A DNA stretch of 64,000 nucleotides from Mugil cephalus (GCF_022458985.1 NC_061778.1:2869501-2933500); one strand, 5' to 3'; shown: positions 44,162 through 56,634, counted from the stretch's first letter. Notes: generated by a model from the sequence alone, not told the origin. Translations and numbers: made by a program.

Positions 44162-47100
44162 GTAGGATGCGACGGTGTTTACTTGAAACTAAACAGGTTT
44201 TTCACGAGAAGAGAACAGCATGTGGACTAGTTCTCCTGCTTTTTCTGACAGACAGGAGAAAGGACGCGGCGTACTCAGAGATCTGTATCTGCACGGCATT
44301 AATCATTAAGCCTCTCGGTAACAGCCAGAGCTGATTTAAGGCCTCTGCTGCAGGAAGGAGCTTGCACAGTTGAGGAAACGTCAGATGAGCAGTTTGCCTC
44401 CCAGACCCACACCCTTAAGTAAACACGAGCGTTATCAGCTCGCAGGAGGGTATCGGTTTGAGTGTGCCGCCGGCTGCACAGCCGGGGCTTTTTTTATTTC
44501 TGCGATTGGGAGTTTGTTTGGCCAGTCTCGATGAGGAGAAGGAGGGAGGGAGGGACAGGTGGAGGGAGATGAAGAGGAAAAAATGTGTTACAGCTGTCAA
44601 GCATGTGACTCCTCTGTTGCAGAATGGCCTTGTAACCAGCAGGTCTTTATGCTCACGGTAAAAACGGTAAACTGCACAAACCGGTTTTGTTCACCAGACA
44701 ATAAAAAAGATGTCTGAGTTTATGAGGTCATTAGGTGACTGGGACTTTCCTGTGTGATCCTGGCAGCGCATTATTTATTTATTTTTTATTTCTTTTAGAG
44801 CCGTATATGTCTATATGGATTGTTATTGGCTTCTCTTCAGCTGCAGCAGGAGTTTATCTCCGGGGGTTTGACTTTCATTATGAACGTCCGTATATATTCT
44901 GAGGGTTTTCTGGGATCTGTAAAAAAAAAAAAAAAAAGGGAAACTTAGGTGTGGTGGCAGCCGTGGCTCAGCAGGAAAGTCAGGTTTTATATTTGGCACG
45001 GAGCCACTGTTTTGTGGCAGATTTGTAGCAATGTAAACAAAAAACTTGCCACCCTCATCCACCTCCTCCTCCTCCTTTTCCTCCTCCACCTCCTCCTCCT
45101 CCTCCTCCTCTCAGCTGTAGGTCAGCTGTGCAGGCAGGCATGTTCAGACATGTCCTCTGCGCCCTGGCTGCTGTAAAGAAACAGTGTGTGTAGCATTTCC
45201 TCCCTTCTCCTCTGAGCGGCTCAGTCGGGCGACACATTGTTAATCGACCCAGTTTGTCCCCAAACAGGAAATCTGCTCAGATTTCTCATGGAGCTCGATT
45301 GTTGTGGATTGATTTAGTTTAATAGTCGGGAGAGTTCGTCGATCAGTCTCATCAGTGAATTTGTTATTAATATGTTAATTAATCGACAGATATTAATTCA
45401 ATTAGAAATAATTAACCGTTAATGTCTCACCCTTATCTTTCTACCTCTACCTCTCTATCCTGATTTTTAATGAGACCCCCTCTCTCCTCCGACTCTTCTG
45501 TCTCTCCCACATTTAACTGGTCAGGGGGGTCTCTGTCACCTTGTTACTCCTCCAGCCAATCAGACGGGCAGGTTCCTTTCCAAGCCCCGCCCCCCCCCTT
45601 CCTTTTGCTCCCCCTATCACCTCTCGGCCCCTCGCTCCGTCGTCCAATCACACGCGGACGTATCCACAAGTGGAGCCTTTTTTTTCTTTAGAGTTACCTT
45701 GGCAACAAGCCAGGGTTTTTTTATTTATTTATTTATTTTTTTTCTCCTGCTCTCTCTTTTATCTCTTTCTTTCTCCCTGTCTCCGTCTCCGTCCGTCTAG
45801 TCACCTGCATCTTTAAAGGATCAGTTGTAATCCTCCTAGCGAGGCAGATGCTGCGGTTGCCAGGGGTGCCCGTCTCCCCGGCAACCGGAGTGGCGGTTGC
45901 CGCGGGCGACCTCCGCTCCGAGCTGGAAGAGACAGGGGTCGTTTGATGGGAAAGCTGTGATTGGACAAAGTTTTAAAAAAAAAAAAAAAAAAGACAACAA
46001 ACAGGGAACTGAAGGTGTGTCATAGTGAGGGAAGCAACAACAACTCACAACCTTAATGGAATTAAAACTTAACATCAATCAAAGGAAAACAAACAGGAAA
46101 ATAAAGATATGATCGCTTCCTGTCTGTTGTGTTGCATTTAAAAAGAAATGATGGCGAGAGATAAAAAAGAAGATGCAGCTGCTGTTAAATCATATCACGA
46201 GAGGTTTAACTGATTCATTCGTTTCCTAATGTGAGGGAAATAAGATAAAAGTTTCTTCTGCTACGTAAAATAAGATTAAAATAAATATAATGAACAAAGA
46301 AAAGAGATTGAAGCTGAAAGTGCAGTCGCCTCCTTCAGGTTTAAGGTTGTTTGTCACATTAACGCATTCGGAACAAAGTTATTCAGATAAATGTCTGCAA
46401 AAAAAACAACAAAAAACAACAAAATATAGTAAACAAACACAAACACGCCCACATCGCAGTACCTCTCCATACCAGACTTATTAAGCAGATTAAGAGATTA
46501 CTCTCCCAAGTTCCATGAAGAGGAAAATAAGTCACCGTCACCCCGTCAGGCTCTTTAAGAGTTTTGTGTGTTAAAGAGCAACACTAAACAATCCCCTAAA
46601 CTAAACTGGGGAGGGAGGTGCAGAGGCATGTTTTCATCGTCAGAGGTCAGAGATGACACATATCACAAGATTATACTTTCAGAAACAGAGAAGATGGAAT
46701 TATTTCCACTTTAGACGAGAAAAAACCACAGTAGCGTTTCCTGGTCCGTGCAGCCGACCCACCGACCGTCTGCCTTAGTGCACAAGGAGGCTATTAATCT
46801 ATGCTGCTTGTTGAAAATCAATTAGGCATAACCAGAGGCTCAGCGCACCCAATAAAGCACTTCTGTCTCTCCATAATGAGCATTTCTTCTCAAGAGAGGG
46901 AAAAAGAGGAGCGAGAACACGAGGGAGGAAAGATGGTGAAATAGAAAACAAGATGGGAGAGTTTCTCTGAACGTGCTTGTGTGTTTTCCTGCTGCAGGAT
47001 CGGACAGAGAGGAGCGCCGCGAGGCCTCCAGACGGCACGGACCCCTGCCTGACCTGCTGCCCCAAAACGAGCACCCGTCCTGGGCTGCACCGCACCACAA

Positions 47101-49398
47101 CCACCACCACCACCACCACCAGCACCACCACCAAGCCCCCACAGGAGAGGCAGCGCTGGAGGCGGACATCATGAGAGTGGCCAACCAGCTCAGGACAATT
47201 GGAGATGAATTCAACTCCACAGTCATCCGCAGAGTGGTAAGGACCGGGTTATTGCAGATACATTCAGAATGAATTAATGGTGCTTTAATAGAGAAGAGTG
47301 GACAAATAAATGGAGACACGGCCGTTAAAAACATTATTTTGACGAGAGCTGGGTGGTATATTACCGTATTACGGTGGCCGGTCGCACTGCTATTGACATT
47401 ACAGACATAGAAGCTTAAATGTGTTAAAATATGAATAAATATGTCAAAATAAATGAAAAGCTACTTGTCCCCATTTCTTAATTTCATCTTGATAACATTT
47501 TTATCTGTGCTGTAAATGTCCCCAGACTTCCTTTTCCTTCTAGTGTGGGATTATTCTACAATATTTACTCATCATCACAGTAAAATAGTCCATCCTTAGT
47601 CAATCTACTGCATTAATTCCTGTCTCAACCACATGCGATTATGCATGAAAAAACATACAACATAGCGTCAGCCTTAGTTCTGACTCTATTTGATCTTTTG
47701 CAAACAAGCAAAGTGTGAAGACGATAAAACAGAAACCACACAAACACACGTTCAACAAAGTTTACTTGTCCTTGAACGCAGCACAGCTACATTGATTCTC
47801 TTGTCTCGGGCGTTTTTTTTTTTTTGTTTTTTATTTTATCCGTCCAGTGTGTTCTTGCTTGCATGGATGAATTCATGCACAGTTGAACGTGGGCGGGTGT
47901 TTGAGGTTGAAGTGAAGACAGGATCAATATTTCCACGTGCGAGAGAGAGCGAATCGATGACGACAGAGCTCTCAGCCAGTCTCTCTTCTTCCTTCCTTTA
48001 TTCGCTCTTTTCTCCTCTCTGCTTCCTTCTTTTGTTTTGTGAAAACTACATTAAATAGCCTCCCCCTCTTATCTCCTCTCTGCACGGACACGTCTCAGTT
48101 TGCTTCACTTTTTAAAACACTTGCAGCTTCCTCTAATTTCCTTCCTTCGTTTCCCTTTCTTTCTTTTATCTTCCCTCACGACTTTAAAACAATAACTTGA
48201 TTTTTCTAACGGTGTGATGCGGTCTGTTTTAAATCACAGATCAAACCCCGGTATTTTTCTCATTGCTTTTTATTGTTATTTCTACTCTCTCGCCCCTCCC
48301 TCCCTCTGTGCTCCAGATCGCGTGAGGACTTGGCTGCAACTCTCCCCCCTTCTGCCTCCTCCCCCACCGCACGCACACACACACCGCTCCCTCCCTCCCT
48401 CCCTCCCTCCCTCCCTCCCTCCCCATCCTGCCTCATGCACACAAACAAAGCTGACGTCACCCTCGCTCGGCTCTCACTCAGAAAAGGATTGCACACTTTT
48501 GAAGGACGCAGCAGCAGAAATGTGTTGCAGGTTTTTCTGGGGTCGCTTTCCCCTCTGAGCCCCCCCCCCCTCCTCCCTCCCCTTCGCTGCCTTGTCTGAT
48601 GCTGACACTTTATCCTTGAGGGGGAATTGAGGAAACTTGCGTGTTGTTTACGAGGAGCCGTTTGACACAAAAGGAAGGAGGGATTGGAGATTGTGAAGGA
48701 AGAAGAAGAAGAAAGGGAGGGTTGACCACAGGCACATGAGGTTCAGGCAGTTCAGGGAAGCATCCCCAGCGCAGACACACATGTTTACCCTTGTGTTGAC
48801 GCTGGACCGAGTGAAATTGTTCATTATTCCTGCACAGCCTGTCATGCAATACGTCCCTCTGCTCGCGTCATGCCACAGAAATGTAATTTTTAACACCTGT
48901 GTTGATTGTACAACGTCATTAACAGAGATTTAAAATGATCGTGGGCTTATTTTTCACATGCAACCTCCAACATCTTGGTCTCAGCCTCTTCTGCAAAGAT
49001 CCAACGAAACAATCATGAAGCATGAGTTGATTTTATTTTCAACAAAATGTCTGTCACCTGAGAAGTAAAATATTTCACAGCACAAATGACCTGCATGAAG
49101 TACTGTCCACTAATGAAGCTACTTCCATATGCAAAACATTTCCTCCTGTCATTTTAAACTCAAAACCAGGACATTGAACAAAGCGTTGACTTTTCATGAA
49201 GTTGTTTGTGGGTCAATAAATAAATGCGCATTATTTTGCATCGTCTAAAAAGGTCGTTTATATTTGGACTAACATCTTTCTTTCTTTCTTTCTCTTCGTC
49301 AGCGTCTTGCCCCCCGCTGGCAGGACTGGAGAGACGTCTGCCGGGGACTCGTCAACTTCCTGGCCCAGACCCTCAGTCCTCTCTACAGGCTCACGTAA
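43741..49398 (+). CDS. bbc3: Bcl-2-binding component 3 / PUMA (bbc3), complete
   Basis: A BH3-only pro-apoptotic protein that binds anti-apoptotic Bcl-2 relatives at mitochondria and is induced by p53. Three coding exons (43741-44161, 46998-47236, 49303-49398) join in phase to 251 residues. Features: start MARAETIES (human PUMA starts MARARQEGS); poly-Gly (17-27); HYDCR-like Cys pair near 33-36; poly-Glu tract (about 94-103); poly-Pro; a His-rich run (172-185); the BH3 helix at about 198-219 with core LRTIGDEF; and a C-terminal tail WRDVCRGLVNFLAQTLSPLY, comparable to human WRVLYNLIMGLLPLP. Human PUMA has 193 residues; the excess is low-complexity. Bim (bcl2l11) was considered because of the IGDE core, but the C-terminus, the exon layout (BH3 in the middle coding exon) and the sae1/ccdc9 neighbours favour bbc3. 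Confidence 0.9.
44162..46997 (+). other. bbc3 intron 2
   Basis: 2.8 kb intron. Contains a (CCT)n run (45060-45110), poly(A) at about 45973-45991, a repeat-like 'gcagccgtggctcagcagga' piece at about 44958-44977, and a promoter-like cluster at 45550-45890 listed separately. No exon recognised. Confidence 0.7.
45550..45890. promoter_or_regulatory. CCAAT / GC-box / X-box cluster in bbc3 intron 2
   Basis: CCAAT boxes at 45556-45560 and 45644-45648, a GC box around 45584-45594, a perfect RFX X-box GTTACCTTGGCAAC at 45693-45706 (fits GTNRCCNNRGYAAC), and a near-perfect one GTCTCCCCGGCAAC at 45872-45885, flanked by an 8-base inverted pair CGGTTGCC/GGCAACCG. The mix looks like an internal promoter or enhancer. 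Confidence 0.45.
46998..47236 (+). CDS. bbc3: bbc3 coding exon with BH3 domain (exon 3)
   Basis: 239 bases, residues 141-220. Acceptor CTGCTGCAG, donor GTG|GTAAGG. Encodes a His-rich run (PHHNHHHHHHQHHH) and, 12 residues later, the BH3 helix IMRVANQLRTIGDEFNSTVI with the invariant Leu205 and Asp210. Confidence 0.93.
47237..49302 (+). other. bbc3 intron 3
   Basis: 2.1 kb intron with a repeat fragment at 47343-47385 ('gagctgggtggtatattacc' plus 'cgtattacggt', a widespread fish repeat head), a (CCCT)n microsatellite at 48387-48424, and pyrimidine-rich stretches. No exon recognised. Confidence 0.7.
48387..48424. repeat. CCCT microsatellite in bbc3 intron 3
   Basis: About nine tandem ccct units. 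Confidence 0.92.
49303..49398 (+). CDS. bbc3: bbc3 last coding exon (exon 4)
   Basis: 96 bases, residues 221-251 and stop TAA. Acceptor TCTTCGTCAG after a long pyrimidine tract. Encodes RLAPRWQDWRDVCRGLVNFL and AQTLSPLYRLT, the hydrophobic PUMA tail used for mitochondrial targeting. Confidence 0.9.
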   Translation, partial: RLAPRWQDWRDVCRGLVNFLAQTLSPLYRLT

Positions 49399-51905
49399 AC
49401 CGATGTCTCACCTGCAGCCACAGGTTAAAGACTAGTTTTATTTTTTTTTTTGTTTTGGACTCAGTCTGGACTTGGTTACGACCCCGACTGGTTGCTGCAC
49501 TGTCATTGGTTTGATTCAGGAACACGGCCTGAAAGAAAAAAACTTTTTGCTTGAACAAAAAACGGGAGGATGAGATCGGCGGCAGCTGGAGGAGGATTGA
49601 GACGCTCCCTGTGGAAACTGGACCCTGTCTGTCTGTCTGTCTGTCTGTCTGCATGACGGCCCGTCTGTCCGGTCAGTCGCTCAGTCTGCTGGTACAGACT
49701 GCAGCTGGCGGACAGACGGCCACTTATATATGTGTATATTCTGTAAAGTGACTTTTGTTTTTGTCTTTGTCATGTGTCTCGGGGTTCGGCCGTTTATGTA
49801 GCAGGTGTGTGTGTGTGCGCATGGAAGACCTCGGTCAAACACATTCTAAGATAATTCGAACGCATATACAAACAAAGAAAAGTACAGAAGTGTCTGCGCG
49901 TCTGTCGCCCCGAGGTGTTAATTTAAAGTTAAACGTTTGCAGATTTGACCCTCGTCTGATGTGTGCGTGTTGCCGGTTGTGTCTTCATCGATCGTGCAAC
50001 CCCGTGTCCCCGTTCTTCTAAACTGTGAAACCGGACGCCGTGGTTGCATCGCAGGGAAACGTCGGGTGTTAATCCACTACGGAGCAAAGCAAAGCACAGA
50101 GTGAACCTCTCACCCTATCGGCTTCACTTCATCCTCCAATGTGCCTTTTTTTTTTTTTGTTTTTGCTTTTTTTTGTTTTTTTTTTTGCTTTGCGTCCTGT
50201 TGAGGCTTAATCCCCAACACCAGGACAATCAACTACACACACACACACACTCATGAATACACACACAGTGAATGAAACACACACTCTGTTTAGTTGCTGT
50301 GTTTGTCTAAATTCAAATGTCATCCGATCACAATTCCAGCTTCAGTCGAACTTCAGTTATTTCAGGACAGATGCATCTTAATTAATCACAATGCACACAC
50401 ACACACACACAGATACACAACTCTTCATACTGCCAGTGTTGGGAGCTGGCAGGGTTTCGCCCGCCTGTGTCGTCAGTGTTTATAGTTTCTAGACAGACTA
50501 TAAATGCTCTTTTGGAAGAAGAATTCATCTTATCCAAAAGTTTAAATGACTTTATAAGTACTTAACGAAGCGAAGAGAGTTCACTGTGTTCGCGAGATGT
50601 TTCTTTTTCTCTTTTAATTCCTTTTTTAATGTATTTCTGAGCGACCACTGGCAACAGTAGAGCAGGTCTGAATTTAAATCCAGTGGATTTGAGAAGGTAT
50701 TCCATGAGTTAAAGAAAACACAAAAACAAATAATATGATTGGGGATCACTTGATTGTTGGAAAGTATTTGATGGTGGAAAATGTAAAACGAGCTCTTCGG
50801 TTGTGCGATTACTTTCACTGTAGTTTAAGAGAAGATGATGTTGCTCATATTAAGAGCGTAATTTATTTTGATAAGTAGCCTACCTGTAGCTCGTTGTTTA
50901 ATTTTTTTCTCTGGTTAAAAAAATGTAAATGTATTTATTTTTTTTTTCATACATTCCTGATCAAAATATGATTGAAGCTGTATTTGAGTTGAAATTGTTG
51001 AAGCAGTTTGAAGCTATGAAGCTGTCACTGAACTCGCTCACTCAGGAGCTCTTGTCCACATTTCCCATGATAATAAAAAGTGACTCGGATCATTTACAAC
51101 GGTACATGTGAGAGAAAAAAAAAAAAAAGAAGTAAGTGTTTATATGATAAATATTACTCAAACAGACTATTACAGACTGAAAGTGATGTTATTCGATGGG
51201 AAAGTACCAAAATTCTCCAAACTCTCAAACAGGCTTTAAATGACTGAACTGGAACCTGCTGTCAGGTATTTCTGTGTGATATTAGAGAGTGGCAACACAC
51301 AGATTTATGTACTGTATGTACTTTGAATTAAGGACTTAATGGAGTATTTCAACTTTTATTTGAGGAAGCTCTTAGGATGAAAAATCTCATCAGGTTTTCT
51401 TTTTTCACACCACTCTCACTTGGCCTTAGTTTCACTGTTTGTGTATATTTTTTAGCACAGGGCCTTGTTATTTTAACATTTCTGAGAGCCTTGATGTATA
51501 AAGTCATATAACTTGGATGTTCAGCTAACTCGGGGCTAAGCGGAGAACAAACTATGCTAGCATGCTAGACACCTATTACTGCTTGTGTGTTCATATTCGT
51601 GGAGCGGTTCGCTAGCTGCACTTCGGCCACTCATGCTGTCATCACATATCATTCAACCTGCAGGAGATCCGAGGACTTAGCCTGGTTATTTTTTTGTTTT
51701 TTTCAAAATATTTCAGTCTGATATGTGAGGGTGCACTTCCTGGTTGAGCACTCGCACCCTTCCCACCAGCAGAGCTCAGTGTCAGTCACATGCAGTGTGT
51801 GTTTGCTGTTTTTAAACTTTTTCTATTGTAAAATTTCTACATGAATTTTGTACTTTTTTCTTTTTTATACAATAAAATTTAAGAATAAACATATTCTTGG
51901 TGTTT
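49399..51905 (+). other. bbc3: probable bbc3 3' UTR
   Basis: From the stop codon to paired AATAAA signals at 51871-51876 and 51884-51889, followed by a GT/T-rich downstream element (cttggtgttttctttc). An earlier AATAAA at about 51073 could give a shorter form. Contains a (CTGT)6 microsatellite at 49626-49651 and T-rich tracts at 50146-50185. A long 3' UTR would fit mammalian PUMA, but transcript evidence is needed to fix the end. Confidence 0.5.
51871..51889 (+). terminator. bbc3 poly(A) signals
   Basis: Two AATAAA hexamers 13 bases apart with a GT/T-rich element just downstream. Confidence 0.5.
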
Positions 51906-52569
51906 TCTTTCTAACATAGATACAGGAAAGGGGAAAATGAAGTGAAACTCTTTGCTTAATGGTTTAGTAGTATAAGTGTTTTAATAATTTAAACATAAAA
52001 CTCCCTAACGCCTACTCCCTATGTAAGGTTTCACTATATATTGAGCTCAATCCCAATCATCCCAACAGCTTTCGGACACTACCGCTAGCTTGACGCGCAG
52101 TTAATGACGTCACTGCTGTCGCATCATTACGTGTCAGACTACCGCGGCTCCCCTGGTTTTTCATTTTAATTTACACATTACTAAAACGTGATCATTTTGT
52201 AAACAAATATGTGTGATGTTAATGAAATGAAAAATAAAATTATGTTTTAAAAAAAAGTTTCATGTTTTCGCGGCAAAAGTTCATACTATGTATCACTAAC
52301 AGCGGCTAACGGCCGCTAACGGCGGCGCCGCTAGAGACGCCACCCGTTGAGTTTTCGCAATGCTTTATGGGAAATTTTGAGTACAATAATAATACTGATT
52401 CTGCTGCTATGGTTTTACTTTAAGGTTAAACCCTTTTAATACAATCTAGTTTAACAGCACCACAAACTACATCCAGCAAAATGATCATTTAGTTGAATCA
52501 CCACCTTTGTGACGCAGTTTCATCATGAACCAAATATTAGAGGCAGTTGTTAAGGAGGATTTAGTGCAG

Positions 52570-52760
52570 GACTGTCACGTTAGAATAAAATAAGATAAGA
52601 AATATATCTTATGTGACATATGTCTTTATTCATCCCACACTGGGTTAATTATCATTGATAACAGCAGCAGACATTCAACAATCAAACGCACAGTGGTAAA
52701 ATATAAAAAAAAAATAGGAACGATATATTACAAAAAGCAGCAGTCAACTAAGATAAGTCA
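52570..52760 (-). mobile_element. retroelement 3' tail, minus strand
   Basis: Minus-strand reading 'ccagtgtgggatgaataaag' then cttatcttattttattcta. Same kind of LINE 3' terminus as at 18035-18235. Confidence 0.55.
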
Positions 52761-53290
52761 AAAAAATATAAACATTTGTATGTTACTTGTACAGAACAGT
52801 GCAGTGGTGGATTTCACTAGTGTACCTAATAAAGACTAATCAGCATTTTATTAAAAAACCCACAAAAAATATATAAATGTTACATCTCGTTAACTTCAGT
52901 TTAAAAACAGATTGTTATTTAAAACACATTTAAATGAAATAAACAGCAAACTGTTGAGAAGTTTTGCTTTTTTTGTTGCATAAAACTGAAATGATTCCAT
53001 ACAATACATTCAACTTTATCTGTTAAGGAGATCATAACTATCTCTGGGTAAATACATTAATAATTAAAAGACTCATATTCCCATCTGCTAACAGAACTTG
53101 AAGCTGACCTAATTTTATTTAATGATGTATTAACGTCTAAAAAGATCATTTAAGCGAATACTCAATAAAAATAACAAGTTTTATTGTCATTGTCTGATAA
53201 AAACAATGAAGCAGCAATAAAAGTTATTTTTATTTTTAACAGTGACGCCAGAAAATCTGCAACATGTGCAAACACATCATGAATATAGTC

Positions 53291-53558
53291 AATAACAGCA
53301 GTGAATTAAAATGACATGGATACAGAATAGTACTGGTACGTAATAACAAAACATAATAATAAGAAGAATATTAAGATAATATAGGATATAAGATGTGACC
53401 AGGAATCTCAGCTCTGACTGGGACCAGATGACGCCGCCCTTCACTGGAATGAGGTCCGGCAGATGTTTACAGATGTCGGTGGCCTCCTGCCTCCTGCAGA
53501 TGTGCGACAGCCGGTGGACGGACGCCGCTGTGGTCTCCGTCACATCTGGGATCCGCAT
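53291..53558 (-). other. unrecognised GC-rich open segment, possible exon
   Basis: On the minus strand a 150-base GC-rich island (53405-53560) in AT-rich surroundings translates without stops as DVTETTAASVHRLSHICRRQ then EATDICKHLPDLIPVKGGVI. A possible acceptor (GGATCCCAG) precedes DVTETT; no convincing donor is seen before composition drops and the frame turns hydrophobic. It resembles a real exon or a pseudogene piece, but I do not recognise the family. It sits between the 3' ends of bbc3 and sae1. Confidence 0.3.
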
Positions 53559-53899
53559 GGATTAGCAGAGAGGACGTCAGGTCAGGACACACACATGTTT
53601 ACCGTGATCGTCAACACGACAGACTGGCACAGGACGCAAATTTAAATACTCACACAAGGGGTTTGATGCTTTTACGGAGGCTTGACGGCATTTTACTGGT
53701 TCGTCGGACAGATTTACAGACAGAGAGGCTCATGAGCAGAAACAAGTGGTTTGTTTTTTTGGTAAATGTTGAGTTTGTTACGTCTTTCTCCGTCAGTTCT
53801 TTGTTGTTTCTGATAAATATATTAAACCTGTATTTGGAGAACTCAACATTTTTAGTTTCAGATGAGAAAAACTACAATAAAATCCCCTAAAACTCCAAA

Positions 53900-55900
53900 A
53901 TAAAACACGTTATCTTGATCCTTTATAACTGAATTGATTCACGAATGAATAAAATCAAACTGTATTCAGTCTCCACCAACACTTAACCTTGATTTAGGCT
54001 TCATACAGCAACTGTCAATATTATTTCTACCATTGATAAAGTGTTTTCTCTAACTTACTCTGTTTTCTTTCTAACTTGCATCAACTACATTTATGCTTGG
54101 GGATCATAGAAGTCTTGTTTTACCTGATATTATCTGTATAAGTTGTTGTTTTTTGTTTTAGTTTTCTTTATTACAGACATATGCATTATATTCATAAATA
54201 AATCTATAAAATATATGCATCCTCCCATTAATGAGCATCAAACCAATCCCAATAACCACCCTTGGAATAAACAGAGAAAAATAATCTCTCTATCTCATTT
54301 ATAGTCTAAACAATGAAGTGGAAGTTAAAAGGTCTCAAGGTGTTGTTGTTTTTTTGTATTGTTTAGTATATTAGTTTGCATAGATTAGTCAGTGAAATCA
54401 TTTTCATACTTAATCATTAGTTTTAGTCATTTTTCCAAGAAAATTATGCAAATATTTCCAGCATCCTGCTTCTCAAAAGTCCCAATTTGACACTTTCTTC
54501 TGTTATTTATGTGATTAAATTGAAAACACTGGGCTTTAATACTTCTGACTGAATAAAATGAGTTAATTAAGGATGAGATTTTGTCCTTTTTTAAGACACT
54601 TTGAGAAAATAATTTGGTGATCGACCGACAGTGACTGTTGGAGGAGCACTGATGGATTTTAAATGGAGCACGAAGACACAAATAGACCTGTTGGTGAGTA
54701 CGCACACACACACACACAGACACACACAGACACACACAGACAGACTGTCTGTTACTGAGTCAACAGGCAGCATTGGGACTAGATATCCTCACTTAAACTC
54801 CTCTGCAGAAGGAGCCAATCGTGCAGCCTTCGGAGTAAAATCACAGATCTGATTGGTTGCAACAGCAGACACTTGGCTTTTGCTGCTGAGTGGAGGCCGA
54901 AACAGGGAGAGTGACCACACAGCGGGGGGAACCGGGCTGGGATTTAACTGTGTGCAGGAGAGAGACGACAAGAAGGACAAGAGAGAAGGAGGGGGAAAGA
55001 AAGAGGAAAAGATAAAAAAATGCACCGGAGTCAGCGTGTCGTCCTGACTGCGTGAGCCGCGGAGAATGTGTGTGTGTCGCTAGATAAGAGTTTAGGTTTA
55101 ATTAAAGGGCCAGAATGAGCTTAAAGGGCCGTTCCATAATTAATCTCCTTTTCTAATCCCGGGGAAAAGAGCAGCGGCACCCTAGCGCTGCCTAATCACT
55201 CCTCCTCCGTTTCGGTTCAACGCTCTGCTTGTTTTGGCGCACTGCAGACCTCCATCAGCAAAACACAACAACGTTGTCCGCGCCGCTTTAAAAAGGAAGG
55301 AATAGGTGTTATGTTCTCTGACGTGTGCACGGAACCGGTTTCATTTCTTGAAAGTCATTCATTTCTGCAGCCAGGAACAAACACAAAGTCAGTGATGTCA
55401 AACTGACGTGACCTGATTGTTCCTTATCTCGGCGTACTACAGACTTAAGACAGTTCCTCCTAAAAGTTAAAGGTCAAACATAATCAGTTCGTCTCATAGT
55501 AGGAGCTTCAGACAACAAGCGACACAAGCCTTAATATAAAAACTTTGAAAACTGGCTGAATTGAAGAGTAATTCTTGCCAAAGTCCTAAAAAAGGGAGTG
55601 AAGAAGAAACTACAAAAGGTCAAAAGTACCTTTAATGCCTCGTGATCTGATACCAGTTCCTGTCCGTGTTAAGCTCCACACATACATATTTATTTATCAG
55701 GTTTTGAGTTTAAAAAGCCAATATAAAGCTGAGGGAAGTTAATCTTTCATGCATTAATGTGGATTAGATATTATGGTCTGAATGCAGGATAAGAAAACTT
55801 TAAATCTTTGGTAAATAAAAACATGAATCAGAGTCTGCACAGCTTTAACACACAGAACTGGTCATTACTTTTTGTCCATTAAGACGAATGATCCAAACAC
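53900..55900. other. bbc3-sae1 convergent spacer, no gene seen
   Basis: AT-rich, with CA/GACA repeats at 54700-54745. A phrase near 55110-55200 (ttaaagggccgttccataat and taatctccttttctaatccc) is GC-neutral and repeat-free and could be a conserved element, but nothing shows this directly. Confidence 0.45.
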
Positions 55901-55937
55901 CCGCGTCTCACAGGGGCTGAGGACAAGGACACGGGAC

Positions 55938-56101
55938 AATGCTGCTGCTGCTGCTGATGCTGCTGTTGTTATTGTGTTGCCTTATTTGGGACGATAGGAT
56001 ATGAAAAGCTTTGACTCGGGGCTGATTTGAATGCCTGCCTCCACCCTGTTTCCTACCCCTCTGCCGCCGCTGCCGCTGCTGCCGCTGCTGCTGCTGCTGC
56101 C
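55938..56101. repeat. two CTG/CCG trinucleotide tracts
   Basis: A gctgctgctgctgctgatgc tract at 55938-55965 and a mixed gccgctgctgccgctgctgc tract at 56062-56101, about 100 bases apart, downstream of sae1. Their poly-Ala/poly-Gln open frames are artefacts of the repeat. Confidence 0.85.
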
Positions 56102-56426
56102 AGCTGCACCGTCCCAAACGCAACCATGTTTGGTTTGATGAGTCACATGTCAGACAGTCAGATCTTATTACCAAATACAGACATGCACCCACCCAGACAT
56201 CATATGACTACCTGCTGCCAGATCCAGCGCGCTGACAAAGGCCTTAAAATTCCCCCTTCACATGACTTTAAGCTAATTTCACTGAAGCGTGACATGTGTA
56301 GGATTTACAATTAGAATTTGTTGTTGCAACACTGCAGCTGTTTTATAAGAGGAAGGTGCAGACTTAAAAAAAAACAAAAAAAAAACAAATCCAGGTACCA
56401 GGAGGAAGCTTTATAGTAAACAATGT

Positions 56427-56432
56427 TTTATT
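56427..56432 (-). terminator. sae1 poly(A) signal
   Basis: AATAAA on the minus strand about 205 bases past the sae1 stop; a compact 3' UTR is likely. Confidence 0.6.
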
Positions 56433-56634
56433 AGCAAATGTAAAAAATAAATCCCACTGTACTTGTGTCAGGTTTTGTGGGTAAAAGGCTCAAAAAGGCC
56501 CCAAAACAAAACAAAAACAAAAATTAAACAACAGATTCATTTTTGTGACAAGTGAAGCTAACACTGATATAAATAATCTAGTAGCAGATCAAACAGCTGT
56601 GTGTGTATATATGGACGGGTGTAGCCTGACATGT

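Noticed and set aside
43823-44230. 135-residue alternative frame over bbc3 exon 2
   Set aside because: Repeat-driven shadow frame; does not join to the BH3 exon in phase.
43741-49398. Identification as Bim (bcl2l11)
   Set aside because: The BH3 core is Bim-like, but the C-terminal tail, exon layout and ccdc9/sae1 neighbours match bbc3/PUMA.
56027-56314. Poly-Ala 95-residue frame and poly-Gln antisense frame
   Set aside because: Artefacts of the CTG/CCG trinucleotide tracts downstream of sae1.
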